DNA from: SG8-41 sp035649495
GTDB lineage: Bacteria > Pseudomonadota > Gammaproteobacteria > Burkholderiales > SG8-41
Direction: 5' to 3'
DNA length: 64,000 nucleotides
Assembly: GCA_035649495.1 (NCBI GenBank)
Contig: DASRJL010000092.1
Location: 69,032-133,031 of the forward strand
Shown here: positions 32,440 through 39,811 of the stretch, piece by piece
Numbering within the stretch: the stretch's first letter is position 1
Layout of the letters: each line of letters starts with the position of its first letter
Notes under the pieces: model-generated
What the model saw: the letters and a program-made list of their open reading frames with translations, nothing else
Database searches by the model: none
Told to the model about the DNA's origin: nothing
Position numbers and translations under genes: made by a program

Positions 32440-34606
32440 CCCGGCGCTAACCCTTGGGGCGCTGGCCGTAATGGCGGCATGCTCCTGCGGACCGGCTTGG
32501 GCCCAGGCGCCCGCGCCGGCCGCCCCGCCTCCCGGGACGGCGGTACCGCCCCAGCCCGCCGCCGAGCGCTACCTGCTGCACGTGGAGGTCCCGGAAGTTT
32601 CCATACACGAGAAGCCGGACGCGAATTCACGGGTCGTGGCGCGGCTGGAGCAGGGCGTGGAAATCGAGGCGGACCGGAAATCCGGCGACTGGTATCGCGT
32701 GAGGCGCGCTTCCGGTGATGAGGGTTGGGTGTTGAACGCGACGTTGGCGACAGGGCCGGTGATGACGGTACGGCCGTTTCCCGGGGACGGCCGCATCGCC
32801 TACGAGGCGGGTGCCCTCGACCCGCGCGCTCCACAGTCGTTGACGCCCGAGCAGCTCGCCGAGCGTGAGAAAGCGGCGAAGGAGGCGGAGCCCGGCATCG
32901 AGCGCCAGCGCCCGCAGGGCACGACGCTGGAGCCGCGGCTGCCGCTCATCGATCCGTCGCGCGTCACGCCGCCGTCTCCGCTCTACCAGGCCGACGAGAT
33001 CCCCATCCGTGACCGGTGGCGTCTCATGCAGTCGCTGGGGCTGCTCCCCTACAACAAGCTCGATCCGTACAACCCCAACGTGGTGAAGGGCGATCTGCCC
33101 GTGCTGCAGAAGGAGCTCGGCGACGACTGGTTCTTCAACCTGGGCGCGGTGTCCGATACGCTGTTCGAGGCGCGCCGGCTGCCGATCCCGACCGGGGCGC
33201 AGTCGACGCAGCGCCCGGGATCGAACGAAACGTTCGGGCGCGGGCGCCAGAGAACGTTCGCGGAAACGGCCATCCTCAGCCTGGCGCTCATCAAGGGCAA
33301 CACGACTTTCCGGCCGCCCGACTACGAATTCCGGTTCGTTCCGGTTGTCAATTTCAACCGGACGCTTACCGAGGAATTCCGCGCGGTCAACGTGAATCCC
33401 GCTGCCGGGCCGAACCGCGACGACAACTTTCTCGGCGTGCAGGAGCTCTTCGTCGACAAGCACCTGCGCGACGTCTCGCCCCGCTACGATTTCGACAGCG
33501 TGCGCGTGGGCATCCAGCCGATCACGGCGGACTTCCGCGGTTTCCTGTTCCTCGACCAGCCGTTCGGCGTCCGGGTCTTCGGGATACGGGACAACAACCA
33601 GTGGCAGTACAACCTCGCGTGGTTCCGGCGCCTCGAGAAGGACACCAACAGCGGCCTGAACGACATCACGCGCCGCATGCGCGCGGACGACGTCTACCTG
33701 TTCAACGTGTACCGGCAGGATTCCCTGGCCGGGCTGTTCTCGGAGGATTCCCTGCGGCTCGGCTTCACCTCGCAGGCGGTGATACTCCACAACCGCAACC
33801 GGGAAGGCGACCGCCCCGATTTCTACAACGAGAACGGGTTTCTCGAGCGGCCCGCGGTCTTCGGAACGGGACGCGGGCACAACTACAACGTGACCTATTT
33901 CGGCTACAACGGGGACGGCCACATCGGCCCGTGGAACATCAGCGCGTCCGCGTACTACGCGTACGGCAGGGATGAGCGGGGCATGATATCCGGCCGGAAG
34001 GAGGATATCGGCGCCTGGTTCGGGGCCATCGAGCTCTCGCGGGACTTCTCCTGGGTGCGCGTGCGCGCGAGCGGCCTCTACGCCTCGGGCGACAAGAATC
34101 CTTTCGACGGCAAGGCGCAGGGTTTCGATGCGGTGCTGGAGAATCCGCAGTTCGCGGGGGCGGACACCAGCTACTGGATACGCCAGGCGGTGCCCCTCGT
34201 GGGCGGCGGCGGCGTGGCGCTGTCGATGAGGAACGGCGTGCTGCCGTCGCTGCGCAGCTCGCGCGAGTTCGGCCAGTCGAATTTCACGAACCCGGGGCTG
34301 CACCTGCTGGGAATGGGCGCTGATTTCGACGTCACGCCGCGGCTGCGCGTCATCAGCAACGTCAACTATCTCGAGTTCGACAACCTGTCGAGCCTGGCGG
34401 TGCTGCGCAACCAGCGGTTCTCCAGCGTCAGGATAGGCACGGACGTTTCCGTCGGCGTGCAGTATCGCCCGTACTTTACCCAGAACGTCGTTCTCAACGC
34501 GTCGATAGGGGCGCTCTTTCCCGGCAAAGGACTGAAGGAGATTTACGGCAACTCAGTGGATTCCACGCAGTACTCCGGACTGATCAACCTGCTCCTCACC
34601 TTCTGA
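32420..34606 (+). CDS. SH3b-containing outer-membrane beta-barrel protein (porin-like)
   Basis: 728 aa from the ATG at 32420 (another Met 9 bp later); overlaps the previous gene by 20 bp. The signal peptide ends near AWA-QAP. Residues about 50-115 are a bacterial SH3 domain (VSIHEKPDANSRVVARLEQG, GDWYRVRRASGDEGWVLNA). A Pro-rich linker and then about 500 residues of alternating amphipathic strands follow (WFFNLGAVSDTLFE, YNLAWFRRLEKD, GPWNISASAYYAYG, VRVRASGLYASGDKN). The protein ends in an aromatic residue (LINLLLTF), as outer-membrane barrels do. No cytochrome motifs. Within this operon it is the best candidate for the outer-membrane pore that would sheath a cytochrome, as MtrB or porin-cytochrome barrels do (inference; no sequence match claimed). 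Confidence 0.75.
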   Translation: MSAMAYSPALTLGALAVMAACSCGPAWAQAPAPAAPPPGTAVPPQPAAERYLLHVEVPEVSIHEKPDANSRVVARLEQGVEIEADRKSGDWYRVRRASGDEGWVLNATLATGPVMTVRPFPGDGRIAYEAGALDPRAPQSLTPEQLAEREKAAKEAEPGIERQRPQGTTLEPRLPLIDPSRVTPPSPLYQADEIPIRDRWRLMQSLGLLPYNKLDPYNPNVVKGDLPVLQKELGDDWFFNLGAVSDTLFEARRLPIPTGAQSTQRPGSNETFGRGRQRTFAETAILSLALIKGNTTFRPPDYEFRFVPVVNFNRTLTEEFRAVNVNPAAGPNRDDNFLGVQELFVDKHLRDVSPRYDFDSVRVGIQPITADFRGFLFLDQPFGVRVFGIRDNNQWQYNLAWFRRLEKDTNSGLNDITRRMRADDVYLFNVYRQDSLAGLFSEDSLRLGFTSQAVILHNRNREGDRPDFYNENGFLERPAVFGTGRGHNYNVTYFGYNGDGHIGPWNISASAYYAYGRDERGMISGRKEDIGAWFGAIELSRDFSWVRVRASGLYASGDKNPFDGKAQGFDAVLENPQFAGADTSYWIRQAVPLVGGGGVALSMRNGVLPSLRSSREFGQSNFTNPGLHLLGMGADFDVTPRLRVISNVNYLEFDNLSSLAVLRNQRFSSVRIGTDVSVGVQYRPYFTQNVVLNASIGALFPGKGLKEIYGNSVDSTQYSGLINLLLTF

Positions 34607-34631
34607 TGAAGACCTCACAGGGAACCTCTGC

Positions 34632-37600
34632 ATGAGTGATCGATACCGCGATAACGCGGGCGAGGTTCCCCCTGGAGTTGGGGCTTCGAGAGACCGAGGC
34701 CGGGGCCGAGTCCTCTCGTTCAGAGCTGTCCTCATCGCGTTGTTGCTCCTCGCCGCCTCGGTGATCGGATTCGCGCACGCGCCCGCGCCGGCCGGCCCGG
34801 ACGCGCCCATGGGGCCGCCCGCGCCGGAACGGCAGACCCAGGCCGACGCCGACGGCAAATCGGCGGGCTGCGTGACGTGCCACACCGCGTCGGACCGTCA
34901 CACCATGCACGCCAACCCTGCGGTGATGCTCGGATGCACCGATTGCCACGGCGGGAAGGCAACGGTGAAGAAGCCGCCCGAAGGTGGCGACCTCAAGGCC
35001 GCGATGCAGGAAGCCCACGTGCCGCCGCGCTTCCCTGGCGAATGGAAGAACTCGGCGAATCCGGAAATCACGTATACGCTGCTGAACCGCGAGAACCCGG
35101 CGTTCGTGCGCTTCATCAATCCGTCCGACTACCGGGTCGTGCGCGAGTCGTGCGGCGCCTGCCACCTGCCGATCATACAGGCGGCGGAGCGGAGCCTGAT
35201 GGCGACCGGGGCGATGCTGTTCAACGGCGCGGCCTACAACAACGGCATCCTGCCCTTCAAGCGCGGCGTGCTTGGAGAGGCCTATACCCGCACCGGCGAG
35301 CCTGCCACCATCAAGAACCCGGTGGTGCCGGACGACTGGCTCACGCACAAGGGGGTGCTGCCGCAGCTCTTCCCGCTGCCGGCGTGGGAGACGGTGCCGC
35401 CGGGCGATATCTTCCGGGTGTTCGAGCGCGGCGGCCGGGTGATCTCGAGCCAGTTCCCCGAGGTCGGGCTGCCCAACAACAGCGGCAGGCTGCAACTGCT
35501 GGACGAGCCGGGACGCCCCGACATCAAGCAGTCGAACCGCGGGCCCGGCACGGGCGGGCGCATCGCGGTGCCGGTCATCAACATCACCAAGACGCGCCTG
35601 AACGATCCGCTCATGTGGTTCCTCGGCACCAACGAGCAGCCGGGAGACTACCGCTCCTCGGGTTGCGCCGGCTGTCACGTGATCTACGCGAACGACCGGG
35701 ACCCGGCGCGCTCGGGCGTGTACGCGAAGCACGGCAACGACGGCAGAAGCATCACCGCGGATCCGATGATTCCCAAGGACCGCTCCGGGCACCCGCTCAA
35801 GCACGAGTTCACGCGCTCGATTCCCTCGTCGCAATGCATGATCTGCCACATGCACCAGCCGAACATATTCGTGAACAGCTTCTACGGCTACACCATGTGG
35901 GACTACGAGTCTGACGCGCCGTCGATGTGGCCCGAGAAGCAGAAGTACCCGACTGCGGAGGAGCGCCGGCGTATCCTGGACCGCAACCCGGAAGGCGCGG
36001 CAGTGCGCGGGAAGTGGGGCGACCCGGAGTTCCTGAAGGAGGTCTCCAGGGCCCATCCGGACCCCGCCGCGAGCGAGAAGGGCCTGCGGTTCAATCCCGA
36101 TCTCAAGGATACCCAGTTCGCCGACTACCACGGCCACGGCTGGAATTTCCGCGCGATCTACAAGCGCGACCGCAAGGGCAACCTGCTCGACAGGGATGGC
36201 ACCGTCGTGTCCGACCAGGACCCGAAGCGATTCGATCCGGCGAATCCCAAGGGAGCGGTGCACCTGACCTCCATACACCTCGACATCGGCATGCATTGCG
36301 CCGATTGCCATTTCGGCCAGGACTCGCACGGCAACGGGCATATCTACGGCGAGGTGGCGGCAGCCGTCGAAATCGAATGCCAGGATTGCCACGGCACGGC
36401 GGACCGCTATCCGACCTTGTTCACCTCCGGGCCGGCGGCGCGGCCGGGCGGTACCGACATGAACCTGATGCGCACGCCCGACGGGCGCAAGCGCTTCGAG
36501 TGGCGGGGCGGCGCGCTCTACCAGCGCTCGGTGATGTATCCCGACCGGGAATGGAAGATGTCGCTCGTCAAGGACACCGTCAATCCGAAGCACAAGGAGT
36601 ACAACCCCAAGGCCGCGCGCGCCAAGCTGGTTGCGCTGGGGGAGTACGACAATTTCGCGCAGCGCTGGGGGCTCGACGTGCCCAGCGGCAAGCGCGCCCA
36701 CGGCGAGGACAAGATGTTGTGCCAGACCTGTCACCTCTCGTGGACGACGAGCTGCGGGGGCTGCCACCTGCCGATCGAGGCGAACGAGAAGAGCGAGCGC
36801 CATCACTACGAAGGCGGGTTTACGCGCAATTTCGCCACCTATAACCCGCAGGTCGTGCGCGACGACATGTTCTTCCTCGGCCGCCACGGTCCGGTCAAGA
36901 ACATGAGGATCGCGCCGGTCCGCTCCTCCTCGGCGCTGGTGCTCTCCTCGACCAACGCCAACCGGGAGCGGATCTATATCCAGCAGCCGCCGACTGCGGC
37001 GAGCGGCTATTCCAGCCAGGCGTTCGCGCCGCACTATCCCCATACCGAGCGCAAGACCGAAACCAAGACCTGCTCGGATTGCCACCTGTCGGCCGACAAC
37101 GACAACAACGCGATCCTGGCGCAGACGCTCCTGCACGGCACCGGCTACATAGGGCTGCTCGGTTTCAACGCGTGGGTGGGCGAGGAAAAGCATATCGAGG
37201 CCGTGCAGGTCACCGAGTGGGAGGAGCCGCAGGCCGTGATCGGCAGCTTCCTGCACCGCTACGCCTACCCGGACTGGTACGGAGCGCACCTGAAGCGCGA
37301 GCGCATGCTGTCCGAAGCGCACAGCCACGGGACCGCCGGCCGCGCGTCGTGCGTGCAGCTGCGTGGCGAGTACCTGTACGTTGCCGAGGGCCCCGGCGGC
37401 ATGCGCGCTTACGACGTGGCGTCGATCGCGAACAAGGGCATCTCGCAGCGCATCATCACCGCGCCGTTCTCGCCGGTCGGCCACAATACCGTCATCCGCA
37501 GCAGGAACGCGACGTGCGTCGCGCTGCCCACCACCCAGCCCGTCGCGCCGCTCAAGAACCAGGGCGACCTGATGCGCGTCGTCAACCAGGAGCAGCCGTT

Positions 37601-38489
37601 CCATCCGATCTACAACTACGCGGTGATCACGGATGCGGAAGAGGGACTGATTCTGGTGGACGTCAACACGCTGCAGGACGGCGAGCCGCGCAATAATTTC
37701 CTCAAGCGCGCGCTGACCTGGAACGAGAACGGCGTCCTGAACGGCGCGCGGCACATTGTCCTGGGCGGCTCCTACGCCTACGTGACCGCCGCGGCCGGAG
37801 TGGTCATCGTCAACTTGACGAATCCCCTGAAGCCCCGGGTTGCGGCGGTGGTCCCGGTGAAAGGCGCGCGCTCGAGCGCGCTGCAGCTGCGCTATCTCGC
37901 CGTCACCGACGACACGGGGCTGCGCGTGATCGATGTCACCATTCCCGAACGCGCGAAAATCGTCGAGTCCGCATTCGTGCCGCTCGCCGACGCGCAGCGC
38001 ATCCACATCGCGCGCACCTACGCCTACGTGGCCGGGGGCAGCGAAGGGCTCGTGATCGTGGACATCGAGAACCCGGAAAAGCCGCGGGTCTACATGAAGT
38101 TCACGGCGGACGGCACGTTGAACGACGTGCGCGACGTGACGGTCGCCTCGACCAATGCGTCCGCGTTCGCCTACGTGGCCGACGGGAAGAACGGGCTCAA
38201 GGTGGTCCAGCTGACGGCGCCCGATACGCAGCCGAAGTTCTACGGCTTCAGCCCCGAGCCGAAACCGCACGTGATCGCGTGGCGCAAGACGCAGACGCCG
38301 GCGCTGTCGCTTTCGCGCGCGCTGGAGCGCGACCGCGCGGTCGACGAGACCGGCGGCCAGGTCGCGGTCTTCGGCCGCGTCGGCTCCCGGCCGTTCAACC
38401 TGCAGGAGCAACGCAGGATGTATCTCAAGCCCGACGGCACGCCGTGGACGGTGCGCGACAATCCCGAACCAACGCAGAAGAAGCCATGA
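34632..38489 (+). CDS. Decaheme cytochrome c fused to an LVIVD beta-propeller
   Basis: 1285 aa, the largest protein of the operon. A signal or anchor helix lies at about 30-50 (AVLIALLLLAASVIGFAHA). Ten CXXCH sites occur between residues 80 and 818: CVTCH, CTDCH, CGACH, CAGCH, CMICH, CADCH, CQDCH, CQTCH, CGGCH and CSDCH. From about 895 to 1230 there are LVIVD-type propeller repeats (GEYLYVAEGPGGMRAYDV, GLILVDVN, AYVTAAAGVVIVNLTNP, AYVAGGSEGLVIVDIENP, AYVADGKNGLKVVQL), a fold of extracytoplasmic surface proteins. Long heme-free stretches (about 125-330) suggest a further domain. Likely role: terminal or surface-facing cytochrome that contacts the external donor or acceptor. The following gene overlaps by 4 bases. 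Confidence 0.88.
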   Translation: MSDRYRDNAGEVPPGVGASRDRGRGRVLSFRAVLIALLLLAASVIGFAHAPAPAGPDAPMGPPAPERQTQADADGKSAGCVTCHTASDRHTMHANPAVMLGCTDCHGGKATVKKPPEGGDLKAAMQEAHVPPRFPGEWKNSANPEITYTLLNRENPAFVRFINPSDYRVVRESCGACHLPIIQAAERSLMATGAMLFNGAAYNNGILPFKRGVLGEAYTRTGEPATIKNPVVPDDWLTHKGVLPQLFPLPAWETVPPGDIFRVFERGGRVISSQFPEVGLPNNSGRLQLLDEPGRPDIKQSNRGPGTGGRIAVPVINITKTRLNDPLMWFLGTNEQPGDYRSSGCAGCHVIYANDRDPARSGVYAKHGNDGRSITADPMIPKDRSGHPLKHEFTRSIPSSQCMICHMHQPNIFVNSFYGYTMWDYESDAPSMWPEKQKYPTAEERRRILDRNPEGAAVRGKWGDPEFLKEVSRAHPDPAASEKGLRFNPDLKDTQFADYHGHGWNFRAIYKRDRKGNLLDRDGTVVSDQDPKRFDPANPKGAVHLTSIHLDIGMHCADCHFGQDSHGNGHIYGEVAAAVEIECQDCHGTADRYPTLFTSGPAARPGGTDMNLMRTPDGRKRFEWRGGALYQRSVMYPDREWKMSLVKDTVNPKHKEYNPKAARAKLVALGEYDNFAQRWGLDVPSGKRAHGEDKMLCQTCHLSWTTSCGGCHLPIEANEKSERHHYEGGFTRNFATYNPQVVRDDMFFLGRHGPVKNMRIAPVRSSSALVLSSTNANRERIYIQQPPTAASGYSSQAFAPHYPHTERKTETKTCSDCHLSADNDNNAILAQTLLHGTGYIGLLGFNAWVGEEKHIEAVQVTEWEEPQAVIGSFLHRYAYPDWYGAHLKRERMLSEAHSHGTAGRASCVQLRGEYLYVAEGPGGMRAYDVASIANKGISQRIITAPFSPVGHNTVIRSRNATCVALPTTQPVAPLKNQGDLMRVVNQEQPFHPIYNYAVITDAEEGLILVDVNTLQDGEPRNNFLKRALTWNENGVLNGARHIVLGGSYAYVTAAAGVVIVNLTNPLKPRVAAVVPVKGARSSALQLRYLAVTDDTGLRVIDVTIPERAKIVESAFVPLADAQRIHIARTYAYVAGGSEGLVIVDIENPEKPRVYMKFTADGTLNDVRDVTVASTNASAFAYVADGKNGLKVVQLTAPDTQPKFYGFSPEPKPHVIAWRKTQTPALSLSRALERDRAVDETGGQVAVFGRVGSRPFNLQEQRRMYLKPDGTPWTVRDNPEPTQKKP

Positions 38490-39811
38490 CCGCATACCAC
38501 AAGTTGCTTCTGCAACTCGCCGCGGCCGGCCTGCTTGCCGCCGCCGCCGGCGCGCGCGCGGCGGCGCCGTTGCCGCATTATTCGCAGGACAGGACCCTCG
38601 GCGTCGGCAGTTGCGCGAGCAGCCTGTGCCACGGCGCGATAGAGACGTGGAAGGGCTCCAGCGTCCTGCAGAACGAGTACGTGACCTGGTCGCGCTCGGA
38701 CAAGCACCATCGGTCCTATTCCGTGCTCTTGAACGAGCGGTCCCGGGAGATCGCGAAGAAGCTCGACCTGCCCCGGCCCGCGCACCAGTCCGACGTGTGC
38801 CTCGATTGCCATGCGCATAACCCGAAGCAGCGCGACAAGGGCTTCAGTGTTTCCGACGGCGTTTCCTGCGAAGGCTGCCACGGTCCCGCGGAGCGCTGGC
38901 TGAAGTCGCACGTCGAGCCCGACGCCACGCACGCGAGGAACCTGGCGAACGGCATGTATCCCACCGAGAACGACGTGGCGCGCGCGCGCCTGTGCCTGTC
39001 CTGCCACCTCGGCACCGCCCAGAAGTTCGTCACCCACAAGATCATGGCCGCCGGACATCCGCGCATGAGCTTCGAGCTCGACACCTTCACGCAGATCGGG
39101 CCGGCGCATTTCCGGATCGATGCCGACTGGCAGAAGCGGAAAGGCGGCTGGGACGGGGTGCGCGCATGGGCGATCGGGCAGGCGGTCGCCTCGCAGCAGC
39201 TGCTGGAGCTCCTGCGGGGGCCGCGCGGCCGCGACGGCCTCTTCCCGGAGCTCGTGCTGTTCGACTGCCACTCCTGCCATCACCCGATGGCGGACAAGCG
39301 CAATACCGCGGCGCGGACCGGGGCGGGCGGGGGCTTCGTGCGCCTGAACGATTCCGGCCTGCTCATGCTGCGCCAGATCGCGCGGCGCGTGGCGCCGAAC
39401 GATGCGCAGGCTTTCGCGCAGCAGGTCGACCGCCTGCACAAGGCCGTCGCCTCCGGCAACGATGCGATCGCGCAGGCCGGCGCGGCCGAAAAAATGATAG
39501 AGTCCATGATTCCGAGAATCGGCGCCTACCGCTTCACCGGCGAGGACGTGCGCGCGATGCTCAACGGACTCATAGACGACGGACTCTCCGGCCAGTACGC
39601 CGACTACCAGAGCGCGGAGCAGGCGGTCATGGCGATGCAGAGCGTCGCCGAATTCATGGGCAGGCAGAAGCTCCTGCGCACGCCGCCGCTCAGGCCGACG
39701 ATGAGACGGCTGCTTGCGACGGTGCAGCACGACGAGAAGTACCAGCCCGTCGAGTTTCAGAAGGCGCTGCGCGAATTCAGGGCCAGCGTCGAAGCAGGAG
39801 CAAGCAAATGA
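38486..39811 (+). CDS. Multiheme cytochrome c, c554-like
   Basis: 441 aa with a cleavable signal peptide (LLLQLAAAGLLAAAAGARA). It has four CXXCH sites (CLDCH, CEGCH, CLSCH, CHSCH) and one CX4CH site near residue 43 (CASSLCH), an unusual spacing. Arrangement features such as DGVSCEGCHGPAERWLKSH and CLSCHLGTAQKFVTHKIMAAGHPRMSFE resemble the cytochrome c554 family of periplasmic tetraheme electron carriers. The C-terminal 180 residues are helical and heme-free. It is ATGA-coupled on both sides, so it is an integral member of the operon. It may shuttle electrons in the periplasm or act on a small substrate such as a nitrogen or sulfur oxide. Confidence 0.85.
   Translation: MTAYHKLLLQLAAAGLLAAAAGARAAAPLPHYSQDRTLGVGSCASSLCHGAIETWKGSSVLQNEYVTWSRSDKHHRSYSVLLNERSREIAKKLDLPRPAHQSDVCLDCHAHNPKQRDKGFSVSDGVSCEGCHGPAERWLKSHVEPDATHARNLANGMYPTENDVARARLCLSCHLGTAQKFVTHKIMAAGHPRMSFELDTFTQIGPAHFRIDADWQKRKGGWDGVRAWAIGQAVASQQLLELLRGPRGRDGLFPELVLFDCHSCHHPMADKRNTAARTGAGGGFVRLNDSGLLMLRQIARRVAPNDAQAFAQQVDRLHKAVASGNDAIAQAGAAEKMIESMIPRIGAYRFTGEDVRAMLNGLIDDGLSGQYADYQSAEQAVMAMQSVAEFMGRQKLLRTPPLRPTMRRLLATVQHDEKYQPVEFQKALREFRASVEAGASK

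Noticed and set aside
34596..38495. A 1299-codon open frame on the reverse strand
   Set aside because: It is exactly antisense to the decaheme-propeller cytochrome, whose ten CXXCH sites and propeller repeats prove the + strand. High GC leaves the antisense frame open.
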